Positions 9,264-19,797 of a stretch of 64,000 nt of DNA are shown one piece after another. How positions within the stretch are numbered: position 1 is the stretch's first letter; each line of letters begins with the position of its first letter. The position numbers and the translations under genes were made by a program. The notes under the pieces were generated by a model. That model was not told where the DNA came from and searched no databases. It worked only from the letters and a program-made list of their open reading frames with translations. Source of the DNA: Gimesia algae. Lineage in GTDB: Bacteria > Planctomycetota > Planctomycetia > Planctomycetales > Planctomycetaceae. The stretch is from contig NZ_CP036343.1 in the NCBI RefSeq assembly GCF_007746795.1, forward strand, positions 3,714,369 through 3,778,368. The letters are read 5' to 3'.

Positions 9264-9575
9264 ATCTAAATCCCCTCCTGTACAGCCTGTGAGGCTGACT
9301 GCCCCACAAATCGCATCACGCATTCTATCTGGTTAAAGATGAAAAACCTACAAAATTCTGACTGGACACTTCAACTTTTTTATCTAAAACGTCACAAAAC
9401 CATGATACCAAAGTACATATATCAACGTTCCAATCCATCAATCCTGCTTTTCCGGAGTGAACCTTCCCTGATTCTAAACCGTCCAACTTGCGGGCATTGA
9501 CCATCAACCCCCGGAATTCAATAATGGGTTATTGCCACGTTTCATTGAACCTACATTAGTATATCTGAGCCAATT
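9264..9575. other. Gene-free spacer between the 67-aa gene and trpB
   Basis: About 310 bp with frequent stops in all frames and a lower GC content. It must hold the divergent promoters of the 67-aa gene and trpB. TTGCCA at 9532 could be a trpB -35 box, but the -10 is weak. I see no leader peptide with tandem Trp codons and no clear attenuator. Confidence 0.5.
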
Positions 9576-10781
9576 ATGACTACGAGTTTATCAAATGTAC
9601 CTGACGCATCAGGTCGTTTTGGAGAATTTGGTCGACGCTTCGTCCCTGAAACACTGATGCACGCTCTGGAAGAGCTGACCCAGGAATACGAGAAAGCCAG
9701 ACAGGATCCCTCATTCCAGGCAGAACTGGACGACTTGCTCAAAAACTACGTCGGGCGTCCCAATCCGCTGTATTTTGCTGAGCGACTCACAGACCATTGT
9801 GGCGGCGGTAAAATATTCTTTAAACGGGAAGACCTGAATCACACCGGCGCCCATAAAATCAACAACACCATCGGCCAGGCGTTACTGACAATGCGGATGG
9901 GAAAAAAACGGGTGATTGCCGAAACCGGAGCCGGCCAGCACGGAGTCGCTTCCGCTGTCGCCTGTGCCCGCTTTGGACTCGAATGTATTGTCTACATGGG
10001 TGCAGAAGACATTCGTCGTCAGAAACTGAATGTGTTTAACATGAAAATGATGGGGGCAGAAGTTCGTGGCGTCACCAGCGGGTCACGCACACTCCGAGAC
10101 GCAGTCAATGAAGCGATGCGTGACTGGATGTCGAGCGTGGAAACCACACATTATATTATAGGCTCCGTCATTGGTCCTCATCCCTTCCCGATGATGGTCC
10201 GGGATTTTCAGTCCGTCATTGGAAAAGAATCGCGGGCACAATGCCTGGAACAGACGGGGCGTTTGCCTGATCAGGTCATTGCCTGTGTCGGCGGAGGTTC
10301 GAATTCTGCAGGCATGTTTTATCCCTTCATCGATGATGAATCAGTCAAGCTGACTGGCGTGGAAGCCGGGGGAAGAGGTCCAGAACCGGGTGAGCATGCC
10401 AGCACACTCAGCTATGGCGCCAAAGGCGTGCTGCATGGCAGTTTTGGCTATGTATTACAGGACGATGATGGCCAGACAATGGACGTACATTCGATTTCTG
10501 CAGGACTGGATTATCCTGGTGTCGGCCCTGAACACAGTTACTGGAAAGACTCCGGACGCGTCAATTATACTGCCATCACAGATGATGAAGCCCTCGAAGG
10601 CTTCCAGACCATGGCAAAACTGGAAGGTATTATTCCAGCGATTGAGTCATCACACGCCATCGCTCACGCAATTAAAGCGGCCCGGGAATCTGGTCCCGAC
10701 GAAACGATTGTCGTCTGCCTATCCGGACGAGGCGATAAAGATGTGAATGAAGTGGCCCGCCTGTTAGGTCGGGAAATCTAA
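9576..10781 (+). CDS. trpB: Tryptophan synthase beta subunit
   Basis: A 401-residue PLP enzyme that condenses indole with L-serine to form tryptophan. It shows the family start [19 protein letters not shown], the PLP lysine in [13 protein letters not shown], the [10 protein letters not shown] loop, the [10 protein letters not shown] phosphate-binding loop and a C-terminal SGRGDKD. Length and motifs are those of classical TrpB1. trpA follows after 66 bp and the two subunits form the alpha2-beta2 channelling complex. Other trp genes are not in the window. Confidence 0.98.
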   Translation: MTTSLSNVPDASGRFGEFGRRFVPETLMHALEELTQEYEKARQDPSFQAELDDLLKNYVGRPNPLYFAERLTDHCGGGKIFFKREDLNHTGAHKINNTIGQALLTMRMGKKRVIAETGAGQHGVASAVACARFGLECIVYMGAEDIRRQKLNVFNMKMMGAEVRGVTSGSRTLRDAVNEAMRDWMSSVETTHYIIGSVIGPHPFPMMVRDFQSVIGKESRAQCLEQTGRLPDQVIACVGGGSNSAGMFYPFIDDESVKLTGVEAGGRGPEPGEHASTLSYGAKGVLHGSFGYVLQDDDGQTMDVHSISAGLDYPGVGPEHSYWKDSGRVNYTAITDDEALEGFQTMAKLEGIIPAIESSHAIAHAIKAARESGPDETIVVCLSGRGDKDVNEVARLLGREI

Positions 10782-10847
10782 TCTCGCTGTTTTCCTTGCT
10801 CCCTGCATCCATATCCTGATCATTTTCATAAAGTAGTACCGCGAACC

Positions 10848-11669
10848 GTGACAACATCCATCTCAGAAAAATTCGCCCAGGTCAAATCAGAAAACCGTAT
10901 GGCCTTCATGCCATTTATCACAGCAGGTGACCCTGATCTGGAAACAACCGTCGATGTCCTGAAAGAACTGGCAGCACAAGGTGTCGACCTGATTGAAGTT
11001 GGTTTTCCTTATAGTGACCCAATTGCAGATGGTCCGGTCATTCAGGAGTCATATACTCGCGCACTCAATAATAAATTTCACGTTCACGAACTGTTTGAAA
11101 ACCTGAAAACGCTCTCTGCGGACAAAGCGGTCAGCCTGCCACCTCTGGTTGCCATGGTTTCCTATGCCATCATCTTTCGCTATGGCGCAGAGAAGTTTTT
11201 ACAGGAAGCTCTGGGAGCCGGTTTTTCAGGTCTGATCGTACCAGATCTACCCGGTGATGAAGCATCAGACTTTGCAGCGCAGGTTAAAGCCGCAGAACTG
11301 GATCTGGTACAACTCGTCTCCCCGCTGACACCGGAGGGCCGAACAAAACGTATTGTGCAGTCCGCCAGCGGATTTATCTATTGTATTTCAGTGGCTGGTA
11401 CGACTGGCGTGCGCGACGACCTTCCCCCCGAACTGACAGCCCATCTCGAATCGTTACGCGACCTGACCGACCTGCCTTTAGCAGTCGGCTTTGGCATCAG
11501 CAATCCGGAGCACGTCAATACGCTCCGTGGAAAAGCCGACGGATTTATCATCGGATCTGCCATCGTCAAACAGTTCGCTGCTTTTTCTGATGACAGTCAG
11601 AAACGCGAAGACATCATCGCCCGTATTGGTGACTATGCCGGCAAGATGGCAGCTGCGACCCGCGGCTAG
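10848..11669 (+). CDS. trpA: Tryptophan synthase alpha subunit
   Basis: A 273-residue TIM-barrel protein that cleaves indole-3-glycerol phosphate to indole for TrpB. The catalytic Glu is in DLIEVGFPYSDP and the catalytic Asp in SDPIADGPVIQ. VPDLPGDEA and GFGISNPEHV are the other signatures. It starts with GTG at 10848, and there is no strong ribosome-binding site. Its TAG stop (11667-11669) is the first three bases of a 94-bp repeat element, so the original C-terminus may have been a little different. Confidence 0.97.
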   Translation: MTTSISEKFAQVKSENRMAFMPFITAGDPDLETTVDVLKELAAQGVDLIEVGFPYSDPIADGPVIQESYTRALNNKFHVHELFENLKTLSADKAVSLPPLVAMVSYAIIFRYGAEKFLQEALGAGFSGLIVPDLPGDEASDFAAQVKAAELDLVQLVSPLTPEGRTKRIVQSASGFIYCISVAGTTGVRDDLPPELTAHLESLRDLTDLPLAVGFGISNPEHVNTLRGKADGFIIGSAIVKQFAAFSDDSQKREDIIARIGDYAGKMAAATRG

Positions 11670-11760
11670 AGCGCATCACATTTAACCATAGCGTCTCACA
11701 ATCTAGTATACTCGGTCCAAATGACCCTGGAGACGCTACAGTAAAACGGGACACAGTCTA
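11667..11760 (+). repeat. 94-bp palindromic repeat, copy 1 (MITE-like)
   Basis: It starts TAGAGCGCATCACATTTAAC and ends ACACAGTCTA. The inner arms TAGCGTCTC (11689-) and GAGACGCTA pair exactly, and the outer about 20 bases pair imperfectly, so the single strand would fold into one long hairpin with a loop of about 30 bases. Four further copies lie in the window. The flanking TA on both sides fits a TA target duplication as made by IS630/Tc1-mariner transposases. No protein is encoded. Confidence 0.85.
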
Positions 11761-11764
11761 ATCT

Positions 11765-12211
11765 TCAGGCTTTCTTTCTCGTTCCCGGATTTTTGCGGAC
11801 AAAGGGATAAAACCAGACGCCGTAAGGCAGGTATTCAGGGACGATCGGTTTCTTAAGTCGCTTCGGATTCGTCAGCTTCCAGCCAAATTTTCCTGCGAGA
11901 AGTTCGGCGGGTACACCGGCAGCAGAGGCGTGTTTCTCGGTCGCGGGAAATGAATCGACAATTTCTACCGTACCAATCAGAGTTCCTGTCGGGAGCGTGG
12001 TTACATCAATGCCTGCTTTCATCGCTGCTTTTTCCGCATGCGGTGGGGTCGCCAGTTTTTTGGACGCATAGACATAAATTGTTCCCCGAATTTTTGTCTG
12101 ACTGGAGCGAATCTCAATGGTCTTTTCGCCACGCAGAATCAGTTCTGCCCAGGGTTGCCTGATGCCTAAGGCCGGCAGACTGTGATCGGGGTGTGTAATC
12201 GATTTGGTCAT
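11765..12211 (-). CDS. ASCH-domain protein
   Basis: A 148-residue protein with the ASCH fold signature: an N-terminal IRQPWAELILRGEKTIEIRS, then GTIYVYASK, GTLIGTVEIVDSF, and a C-terminal FGWKLTNPKRL with a basic tail. ASCH domains are PUA-like and thought to bind RNA; some related proteins hydrolyse N4-acetylcytidine. The start at 12211 follows the stop of the beta-CASP gene by 7 bp; an earlier ATG at 12238 would overlap that gene. The tight spacing suggests a shared transcript and perhaps a shared RNA-related role. Confidence 0.8.
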   Translation of the reverse strand: MTKSITHPDHSLPALGIRQPWAELILRGEKTIEIRSSQTKIRGTIYVYASKKLATPPHAEKAAMKAGIDVTTLPTGTLIGTVEIVDSFPATEKHASAAGVPAELLAGKFGWKLTNPKRLKKPIVPEYLPYGVWFYPFVRKNPGTRKKA

Positions 12212-12218
12212 CAAAGCA

Positions 12219-13613
12219 CTACACTTCAAAAGATTCATGATACTGGGGAATCACCGGGTCCTCATCACACTGATCGCGGATTAATGCTGCCAGGGCAGTC
12301 GCCGATTCTGGTTCGCCGTGTACTAGAAAGACCTGCCCGATATTGCCGCGCTTTGCCGATCCCTCATACCACCACTTGAAATCCTCGACATCCGCATGCC
12401 CGGACAGACCGCTCAATTGAACCACCTTGGCTTTGACTTCGTAGTAACGGTCGAATATTTTGACCTTCGGGTCTTTATTCTGTAAGCGCCGACCTAAGGT
12501 ATGCGCGGCCTGATAGCCCATGAGCACCACGGTATTTTCTACATTAGAGATACCGTTTTTCAGATGATGTCGCACACGGCCATTTTCACACATCCCGCTC
12601 CCGGCAATGACAACGAATGCTCCTTTGCGTTTATTCAGGGCAATACTTTCTTCACGCGAGGAAACATAATCCAGCAGAGAAAAACCGAATGGATCCCGGT
12701 CTGATGAGATCACTTCCCGTACATCATCATCCATATCCTGGAGATGGGCACGGAAGACTGAGACCAGCCGCGTCGACAGGGGACTGTCTACAAAAATGGG
12801 AATATGAGGAAGTCGTTTTTCATTGTAGAGATCATTCAGGTAATAAATAATCTGCTGCGTACGACCGAGACTGAACGCAGGAATGATGACACGCCCTTCC
12901 AGTCGATAGGCTTCATCCAGTATCTGGAATAACTCTTCCTTGACATCTGAAGCTTTTTCATGGACTCGATTTCCGTACGTACTCTCTGAAATCAGTACAT
13001 CACAACCTGCAATCAATTCCGGATCTCTGAGTAAAGGCAATTCACGTCGGCCCAAATCACCGGTAAAGACCAGATGCCGCCACTCACGCTGGTCTTTGAT
13101 TTTCAGTTCGATGATGGCAGACCCCAGAATATGACCTGCATCCAGAAAACGCACCTTAAGATCCTCACCCAATTCGTGCCATTCCTGATAATCCAGACGC
13201 TCAAACAGTTTGGCAACACCCGTTACATCGTCTTCGGAATAGAGTGGTTCGATGGGCGGATGTTTGTCTGTCAGTTTTCGTGCAAGATAACGCGCATCTT
13301 CTTCCTGAATCCGCGCGCTGTCCTTCAGCATTATCTCGGCAATATCCGCCGTCGCCGAAGTGCAGAAGACTGGTCCTCGAAATCCTTTATTGAACAACCG
13401 TGGCAAATTCCCGCAGTGATCCATATGGCCGTGTGAGAGGAAGACCGCATCCAGGGATTCGGGAGGATATGCAAAGTGACTGTTTTTCAAGTACGCTTCT
13501 TCCCGGTGCCCCTGAAACAGGCCACAGTCCAGCAAAATACGGCGGGAGTCAGTTTCGATTAAATGCTGGCTGCCCGTGACTTCTCCAGCAGCTCCCAAAA
13601 ACGTAATTTTCAT
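12219..13613 (-). CDS. MBL-fold beta-CASP exonuclease/RNA-processing hydrolase
   Basis: 464 residues. The N-terminal metallo-beta-lactamase half has LSHGHMDHCG (motif 2), DAGHILGSA (motif 3) and FTGDLGR (motif 4). The inserted beta-CASP half has SESTYGNR, IPAFSLGRTQQI and GYQAAHTLGRRL, with LSGHAD and LVHGEPES at the end, the RNA-metabolising MBL signature. This family includes CPSF73-like ribonucleases. All metal ligands appear present. It sits 65 bp after the GT2 gene and directly before the ASCH gene. Confidence 0.92.
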   Translation of the reverse strand: MKITFLGAAGEVTGSQHLIETDSRRILLDCGLFQGHREEAYLKNSHFAYPPESLDAVFLSHGHMDHCGNLPRLFNKGFRGPVFCTSATADIAEIMLKDSARIQEEDARYLARKLTDKHPPIEPLYSEDDVTGVAKLFERLDYQEWHELGEDLKVRFLDAGHILGSAIIELKIKDQREWRHLVFTGDLGRRELPLLRDPELIAGCDVLISESTYGNRVHEKASDVKEELFQILDEAYRLEGRVIIPAFSLGRTQQIIYYLNDLYNEKRLPHIPIFVDSPLSTRLVSVFRAHLQDMDDDVREVISSDRDPFGFSLLDYVSSREESIALNKRKGAFVVIAGSGMCENGRVRHHLKNGISNVENTVVLMGYQAAHTLGRRLQNKDPKVKIFDRYYEVKAKVVQLSGLSGHADVEDFKWWYEGSAKRGNIGQVFLVHGEPESATALAALIRDQCDEDPVIPQYHESFEV

Positions 13614-13678
13614 CTATGGCTTCATTTCCAGATTAAGAAACAGGATCGACCTCAATACTTCCTGAACACCAAACATAT

Positions 13679-14656
13679 TCAGATGATAATCTCCTGCTCA
13701 TTCTGAGTTGCTGTATCGGTGCGTTCAGAAATGCTGTAAGAATCCTGATGACGGCCTGTATAAGCAACAATCAATTCCGCCAGCAATCCCAGGCTGATGG
13801 CCTGACCGCCCAGAAAAGTCGCTGCGATTGAATAGGCTAACAGAGGCCGGCTTCCAATCGGGCCGAATCCCATACCAAACACGTTTGTCAAAATCCAGAT
13901 GAGCCCCAGGTATCCCAGTCCCAGAAATCCAATCAAAAGAAATCCCAGACCAATGGCTCCCAGCATGTGCTGAGGTCGTTGTCCGTACCCTGTTAAAAAG
14001 CGGACTGTTAACAGATCGAGGAAGCCCCTGAGGAATCGACGCACTCCGTACTTGGAATAGCCGTGCTGTCGTTCGCGGTGATGCACCGGGATTTCCGTCA
14101 CTTTAAAACCGCGGGCGTCTGCGAGTACGGGAATGAACCGATGCAGCTCGCCATAAATACGAATTTCTGCAGCGACTTCTTTCCGGAATAACTTGAAGCC
14201 ACAGTTGTGATCGTGCAGCTGCAGCCCGGTCAGCTTGGCAATCATCCAGTTAAAGACTTTACTCGGGTAGACTTTATGCCAGGGATCAAGGCGGCGTTCC
14301 TTCCAGCCATTGACGACATCATAACCCTCGTTGAGTTTCTCCAGAAAGCGGGGGATCTCTTTCGGATTATCTTGCAGGTCAGCATCCATCATCATAATCA
14401 CCGAGCCCCGGGCGGCTCGCATACCAGCCGTCAATGCTGCTGCTTTGGCAAAATTACGGCGAAAGCGAATCCCGGAAACACGGCCATCTTTCGCAGCCAT
14501 GCCTGAAATAATTTCCCAGGACCGGTCAGAAGAACCATCGTCAATAAAAATAACTTCGAGATCAATGTTATGCTGCTGACTCGTATCGCAGATCTCCCGA
14601 TACAGTTGAGGTAGACTTTCGGATTCATTTAACACAGGAATCATGATAGAGAGCAC
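13679..14656 (-). CDS. Family 2 glycosyltransferase, GtrB/DPM1-like
   Basis: About 325 residues. The N-terminal GT-A domain begins [15 protein letters not shown] and has the nucleotide-binding FIDDGSSD, then [10 protein letters not shown] and the [10 protein letters not shown] motif. Two C-terminal membrane segments follow ([20 protein letters not shown] and [15 protein letters not shown]). This layout matches polyprenyl-phosphate glucose/mannose synthases that charge undecaprenyl phosphate at the inner membrane. I prefer GTG at 14656 with AAAGG 8 bases upstream; ATG at 14701 would overlap the previous gene by 17 bp. The UPF0104 protein just upstream is a natural partner for lipid handling. 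Confidence 0.88.
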   Translation of the reverse strand: MLSIMIPVLNESESLPQLYREICDTSQQHNIDLEVIFIDDGSSDRSWEIISGMAAKDGRVSGIRFRRNFAKAAALTAGMRAARGSVIMMMDADLQDNPKEIPRFLEKLNEGYDVVNGWKERRLDPWHKVYPSKVFNWMIAKLTGLQLHDHNCGFKLFRKEVAAEIRIYGELHRFIPVLADARGFKVTEIPVHHRERQHGYSKYGVRRFLRGFLDLLTVRFLTGYGQRPQHMLGAIGLGFLLIGFLGLGYLGLIWILTNVFGMGFGPIGSRPLLAYSIAATFLGGQAISLGLLAELIVAYTGRHQDSYSISERTDTATQNEQEIII

Positions 14657-14684
14657 AACAAACACCTTTCGCTCGACAAGTATA

Positions 14685-15755
14685 CTACGACGCTGTTTCA
14701 TTTGTATCGGGAGTCGGCTGGTTCCGGACTGAACCAGTACCGGATGAAGTCCGACTTCCAAAACGATAGTATAAAACAAAGGCAGACAGTATTTCACTAG
14801 CAAATGAAACGATTCGTACCAATATCGCGGCAACAAACGCATTCACATCGCCGATTACAGGAGAACCGGCAAGAATTGCCGAGATTAACCCTTCCCTGAC
14901 ACCCAGACCTGCAGGAGCAAACAACGCCAGAAACCCCAACGCATACGCAGCCGACACGGCAGCCATCCAGCGAGGCCATTCCTGCCAGACCAGACCCTGA
15001 TCGCTGATCGAGGCCAGAGTCAGCCCCAGGCTCAAACCATGCAGGCTCCAGCTGAGCAGGAACATCAACACGCCTGCATATAACAGTCGCAGGGAAAACT
15101 CCGGCTGTGGTTCTTCGACTGTTGCTTCCACATTGGATCGGGAGAACTTTTTCGAAAAAAGATTTAACAGTCGCGCCACCAGAGGCAGAGAGATAAAGAG
15201 AACAACCAGAATTAAGGTAGGGACAAGGAAAGGGTGCGATTGAAGATACTGAACCCACGCCGGCCAGTCATCCAGTTGATCGACGTTGATCACAAACGGT
15301 ATCAGCGCCAGAAACAGGACCAGGCCAACTCCCATGACCGCCAGCGTTTCATACGCGGCTGTCACAGCGGCAATCGAAACACGCACGCCAAATTCTTTGA
15401 GCAACGTGGCGCGAATCAGCAGGACGGTCACTTTTCCGGGAATGTACTTTCCCAGATGACCGCAATAATAGGCACGCGCTGTCGGCCAGAAATCGACCTT
15501 TTCCCCGGAAGCAAGCAGCAGTTGCCGCCAGAACCAGACGGACGGTAACCAGGCGATGAAATAGCAGATTCCTGACAAAATCAGCCAGACGGGGCTGATT
15601 TGAATTTCTGTGATTGCTTCCTGCTGCTGCTCGTAAAGTTGTGAGCCCTGTTGCCAGACAAAGTAGAGTACCAGCGCCAGTAAACCCCATTTCGTCAGTT
15701 TCCAGATCAGCGCAGAACCAGTTGTTTTTTTAGAGTCAGCTGATTGATCAGACAT
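14685..15755 (-). CDS. UPF0104/LPG synthase-type flippase-like membrane protein
   Basis: A 356-residue polytopic membrane protein with about eight hydrophobic segments. [10 protein letters not shown] near residue 97, the [10 protein letters not shown] segment and GLGVREG near the C-terminus are characteristic of the lysylphosphatidylglycerol synthase transmembrane family (PF03706). Members lacking the catalytic C-terminal domain, as here, are commonly found beside glycosyltransferases and may move lipid-linked sugars. It is directly upstream of the GT2 gene and 52 bp downstream of a small membrane protein. Confidence 0.85.
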   Translation of the reverse strand: MSDQSADSKKTTGSALIWKLTKWGLLALVLYFVWQQGSQLYEQQQEAITEIQISPVWLILSGICYFIAWLPSVWFWRQLLLASGEKVDFWPTARAYYCGHLGKYIPGKVTVLLIRATLLKEFGVRVSIAAVTAAYETLAVMGVGLVLFLALIPFVINVDQLDDWPAWVQYLQSHPFLVPTLILVVLFISLPLVARLLNLFSKKFSRSNVEATVEEPQPEFSLRLLYAGVLMFLLSWSLHGLSLGLTLASISDQGLVWQEWPRWMAAVSAAYALGFLALFAPAGLGVREGLISAILAGSPVIGDVNAFVAAILVRIVSFASEILSAFVLYYRFGSRTSSGTGSVRNQPTPDTNETAS

Positions 15756-15807
15756 GAAAACGGAAACTTCAAGTGAGAACTGTAAAGAAGTATATTCGCA
15801 GAACCGG

Positions 15808-16215
15808 TTAATTGACGGGCTGACTTTTCTGGCTGTTTTTCAGAAATAACTGTTTCACCGAATCTCGCAGCAGAACCACAATCGTGGCGATACCCAACAA
15901 GGTACCAAACGGAAAGATCGGACATTCACAAATGGCAACGATCAGACAGAACCGATAGTTTTCATAACGTGCCAGCGACTGACCAGCCAGAATGATACAA
16001 AACAGGATCGCGAAACCAATCAGGTAAAAGATGACCCCGAAGCCGATCAGCAGGGAAACTTCTAACTCAGGTCGAGTCTGCCCCAGGTAATCGCGGGTTG
16101 CGTCTGACAGGTCCTTCACAACCCAATAAAAAATCAGTGTCACAAAAATATTCAATATTCCATAAATGATCTGTAACTTGGAAAGCAACTGCAGATGTCG
16201 CTGATCACGGTCCAT
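15808..16215 (-). CDS. Small four-helix membrane protein, unknown function
   Basis: 135 residues with hydrophobic segments at about 17-35, 53-75, 85-97 and 100-115, and a Lys/Ser-rich tail. The NYRFCLIVAICEC segment with FPFGTLLGIATIVVLL is distinctive, but I cannot assign a family. It begins the leftward run that includes the UPF0104 and GT2 genes, so an envelope role is plausible. Confidence 0.65.
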   Translation of the reverse strand: MDRDQRHLQLLSKLQIIYGILNIFVTLIFYWVVKDLSDATRDYLGQTRPELEVSLLIGFGVIFYLIGFAILFCIILAGQSLARYENYRFCLIVAICECPIFPFGTLLGIATIVVLLRDSVKQLFLKNSQKSQPVN

Positions 16216-16293
16216 ACTAAACGCTCATTTCATTCAGACAGGTACATATATGATGTGAAACGATAAAACTGATATCTCAGTTCCGGACAACGA

Positions 16294-17310
16294 TTATGGC
16301 ACTGTTACTGTCTGAGGTACAGGAATCGGCTGTGGTTTTCCTGAGTCACGAAAAACACCTGTCTCCAGAAATCGCAGTGTATATGAAATCGTTTCCGGAT
16401 CGTTCATCATGAATGAATGCAGAACGGGTAACATGATAAAATCAGCCGCTCCCGGCAGGCGGGTACTGCTGACGGCGACGGTGCCATCGTTATCGCCACG
16501 AATCAGCGGATTGTAACCTTTCAGAGTATTTCGCCCCCCGGCGATCACTCCAAAAGAAAACGGAGGGGTCGGCAGGTTGCTGATAAAATCGCTGTTGACT
16601 TCGGTAACCAGTTGCTGACCCGCGGGACCAAAAATGGCTTTGAACAGTAAATTGGAGCGGAAGCGATCAGCCATATCGGCTCCCTGGTTGGGAACTCCCA
16701 ACATGACCATGCGTTTCACGCGCGGGTCGACAACATCCTGTTGAGCCAGCCATGAGCGAACGATCAGCCCCCCCATACTGTGTACTACCACATTAATCTC
16801 TTCGATCCCCTCAAGTGATTGAATTACCTTTCCCAGATAGTTCGCATTTTCGGGAATCGTCCGCTGCGTACTCGGGTAATCAAAGGGGACCACCAGCCAG
16901 CCTTTCTGCTGACAGGTCTCTTTCATTTTTACAAACGATTTGGAAGAACGGATGATGCCGTGTACCAATATCACCGCTTTCCCCCGCATAGGTGGGAGTT
17001 GTTCGGCTGCTTTAATCTCTTCCAGGCGCTGCTGACAATCTGCCAATGATCCACTGGCATGTCTCTGATCTTTCGGATCCAACAGGCGATAATGCTGGCT
17101 GATGACGTGTTGCTGAATCTTCCAGCCCTGAAAAAACTGTACATCCCCCCAGAATTGTCGTCCGCCCATGGTTTTCATGACTAGTTCCTTCGCTGAGTAT
17201 TTTTCGTTTTTTTTCTTATCTGACGACGGAGAAGTTTCTTCAGCCGGACAGAAAGAAGACAGAAAAAACAACAGTGTCAGTCCAGTCCCGACGGAGAAAA
17301 ATTGCTTCAT
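16294..17310 (-). CDS. Exported alpha/beta-hydrolase (lipase/PGAP1-like)
   Basis: 338 residues with an N-terminal signal peptide ending near AEE (residue 25). VILVHGIIRSSKSF provides the oxyanion region. VVHSMGGLIVRSWL holds the nucleophile Ser (VHSMGG, Lipase GxSxG variant). An Asp is in RGDNDGTVAV and a His in LPVLHSFMM, completing a triad. The fold resembles lipases/acyltransferases that accept large lipids. A GGAG site lies 10 bases before the ATG. It likely acts in the periplasm on an ester substrate that cannot be named. Confidence 0.85.
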   Translation of the reverse strand: MKQFFSVGTGLTLLFFLSSFCPAEETSPSSDKKKNEKYSAKELVMKTMGGRQFWGDVQFFQGWKIQQHVISQHYRLLDPKDQRHASGSLADCQQRLEEIKAAEQLPPMRGKAVILVHGIIRSSKSFVKMKETCQQKGWLVVPFDYPSTQRTIPENANYLGKVIQSLEGIEEINVVVHSMGGLIVRSWLAQQDVVDPRVKRMVMLGVPNQGADMADRFRSNLLFKAIFGPAGQQLVTEVNSDFISNLPTPPFSFGVIAGGRNTLKGYNPLIRGDNDGTVAVSSTRLPGAADFIMLPVLHSFMMNDPETISYTLRFLETGVFRDSGKPQPIPVPQTVTVP

Positions 17311-17521
17311 ATTCTCTGCTCTCCGGTACTAACTTTCCTGTAAAAAAGGTAAACTGCTTTCAGGCATTGTATCGTTTTCCCGAATCCATAAGAATGCCTT
17401 TTAAACCAGCGCCTGTTTATTTTATGATAACCTGTCTCATCAGCTGCAGAGCCGGTTTTCGTATCAATAACCTCTCAATTATGCATATTATCAATTCCCC
17501 TCGGGAAGGACAGTTTCACAA

Positions 17522-19612
17522 ATGGATCAGCAATCGAGTTTAACAGATAATCCCCTTCTGGTTTTAGAGGGCCTTCCACGTTTCGATCGTATTGAACCGC
17601 AACATATTCAGCCAGCTGTCAAAGCACTTCTGGAGCAATCTAAAGCGGATCTGAAAAAAATCGAAGAGGAAGCACAGCCCTCGTGGAAAGGTCTGCTGCG
17701 GCCTCTGGAAGAACTGGATTATCCCTGGGAACGTTCCTGGGGTTCAGTCGGTCACCTGCTGGGAGTAAAAAACACTCCCGAAATCCGGGAAGCCTACGAA
17801 AGCGTTTTGCCGGACATTGTTGCATTTTCATTAAGTGCCAGACAGAGCAAACCCATCTATGAGACATTAGTCGCTTTGCGAGACAGTGAAAACTGGAATA
17901 CGCTCAATGATGCCCAAAAACGAATCATCGAGAAACGGATTCTCTCAGCCGAGCTGGCCGGGATTGGCCTTTCCGGAGAGCAATTGACACGGTTCAATGA
18001 CATCGCCACGGAACTTTCAAGCCTGTCCACTAAATTTGCCAATAACGTACTCGATGCGACCAAAGCATTCACACTCATCATTACCAGCGCTGATGATGTC
18101 GCTGGCTTCCCTGACAGCCTCAAGCAACTGGCTGCACAATCCTATAACAGCTGGGATGAAAAAGCGCCTGAGGTCGAAGCGACTCCGGAAGAGGGCCCCT
18201 GGCGAATCAGCCTGGACTTCCCCTGCTTCGGCCCGTTCATGCAACACTGTCGCAATCGTGTATTACGGGAAAAGGTCTACCGTGCTTTTATCACTCGTGC
18301 ATCAGAGGGAGAGATCGATAACACGCCGTTGATTCCTCAGATTCTCAAATTGCGAAAAGAAAAAGCGCAACTGCTGGGATATGCCAACTTTGCTGAAGTC
18401 AGTCTGGCAGAAAAAATGGCGCCCAGCATTGATGCCGTACTCGAGATGGAAGAACGCCTGCGGACAGCTTCCTTTGATAATGGCCAGCAGGATTTGAAGG
18501 AATTGCAGGACTTCGCCGTAGCGCAAGGCGAAACGGTACCCATTATTCAATGGGACTTCGCCTTCTGGTCAGAACGTCTGCGGGAGCAGCGATTCAGCTA
18601 TACCGATGAAGAATTGCGACCTTACTTCTCGCTGGAAAAAGTACTGGATGGGCTGTTTCAACTGGTCCACCGTATCTTTGGCATCACCGTAACCCAGGTC
18701 ACGGATGATATTCCTGTCTGGAATAAGGATGTCCGTTATTTCAACATCGCTGATGAGTCCGGTGAAACGATTGCCGGTTTTTACCTGGATCCCTATGCAC
18801 GCCCTGCCGACAAACGAGGGGGTGCCTGGATGGATGACTGTCTGGGTCGCAAAATTGTGAATGGAAAAGTACAACTTCCCGTCGCCCATCTGGTCTGCAA
18901 TTCCACGCCCCCGGTAGGTACAAAGCCCTCACTGATGACATTTCGAGAAGTGGAAACACTGTTCCATGAATTCGGGCATGGCCTGCAGCATATGTTGACA
19001 ACGATTAACGAAGCAGATGCTGCCGGCATCAATGGCGTGGAATGGGATGCCGTCGAACTCGCCAGCCAGTTCATGGAAAACTGGTGCTATCACAAGCCCA
19101 CCCTACTGGGGATGGCCAAACATTTCGAAACCGGTGAAACACTGCCCGATGAGCTCTTCGAAAAAATCAAAGCGGCTCGCAACTTCCAGGCAGGCACTCA
19201 AATGCTGCGTCAGATTCAGTTTGGCGTTGTCGATTTAAAACTGCACAGCGAATTTAATCCCGATGGCAGTGAATCCGTATTTGACGTGCAGCGTGAAATC
19301 AGCCAGAGTACATCGGTCCTGCCGATGCTGCCCGAGGATCGATTTTTATGCTCGTTTCAGCATATCTTTGCAGGCGGCTACGCTGCCGGCTACTTCAGTT
19401 ATAAATGGGCTGAAGTGCTCAGTGCGGACGCGTTCAGCGCGTTTGAAGATGCGGGTCTTGACGATGAAAAGGCCGTCGAAAAAACCGGACGGCGGTTCCG
19501 AGATACAATCCTCGCCATGGGAGGCAGTCGCCATCCCATGGATTTATTTAAAGAATTTCGTGGTCGGGAACCCAGTCCTGAACCACTTCTACGGCACACG
19601 GGACTGCTGTAA
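17522..19612 (+). CDS. M3 family oligopeptidase (oligopeptidase A-like)
   Basis: A 696-residue cytoplasmic zinc peptidase with no signal peptide. The zinc motif [10 protein letters not shown] is near residue 480, followed by the third ligand Glu in [26 protein letters not shown] and the [16 protein letters not shown] segment are M3 signatures. Length and N-terminal layout match PrlC/OpdA, which degrades short peptides including cleaved signal peptides. A GGAAGGAC ribosome-binding site precedes the ATG. It appears monocistronic, with an inverted repeat after the stop. Confidence 0.95.
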   Translation: MDQQSSLTDNPLLVLEGLPRFDRIEPQHIQPAVKALLEQSKADLKKIEEEAQPSWKGLLRPLEELDYPWERSWGSVGHLLGVKNTPEIREAYESVLPDIVAFSLSARQSKPIYETLVALRDSENWNTLNDAQKRIIEKRILSAELAGIGLSGEQLTRFNDIATELSSLSTKFANNVLDATKAFTLIITSADDVAGFPDSLKQLAAQSYNSWDEKAPEVEATPEEGPWRISLDFPCFGPFMQHCRNRVLREKVYRAFITRASEGEIDNTPLIPQILKLRKEKAQLLGYANFAEVSLAEKMAPSIDAVLEMEERLRTASFDNGQQDLKELQDFAVAQGETVPIIQWDFAFWSERLREQRFSYTDEELRPYFSLEKVLDGLFQLVHRIFGITVTQVTDDIPVWNKDVRYFNIADESGETIAGFYLDPYARPADKRGGAWMDDCLGRKIVNGKVQLPVAHLVCNSTPPVGTKPSLMTFREVETLFHEFGHGLQHMLTTINEADAAGINGVEWDAVELASQFMENWCYHKPTLLGMAKHFETGETLPDELFEKIKAARNFQAGTQMLRQIQFGVVDLKLHSEFNPDGSESVFDVQREISQSTSVLPMLPEDRFLCSFQHIFAGGYAAGYFSYKWAEVLSADAFSAFEDAGLDDEKAVEKTGRRFRDTILAMGGSRHPMDLFKEFRGREPSPEPLLRHTGLL

Positions 19613-19634
19613 AACGAGGATAGTTCCAGCACAG

Positions 19635-19680
19635 GCTGAGCCGGTTTCGAACACTTGTCTAGTAGAAAACCGGTCTCAGC
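19635..19680 (+). terminator. Inverted repeat after the oligopeptidase gene
   Basis: GCTGAGCCGGTTTCGAA pairs with TAGAAAACCGGTCTCAGC around a short loop. There is no T run, so a role as terminator is only likely. Confidence 0.45.
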
Positions 19681-19797
19681 CGTGAATGGTGCCTGACCGC
19701 TAAAATGCTTGCAGGAAATAAGTTCGATTGATATGATCCGGCGAATTCAGCTGTATCATTTCCCTGCATTTAGGAACGAAACAAGGACGGTAATTAG

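Noticed and set aside
9264..9575. trp attenuator or leader peptide upstream of trpB
   Set aside because: No small frame with tandem Trp codons and no terminator/antiterminator pair could be found.
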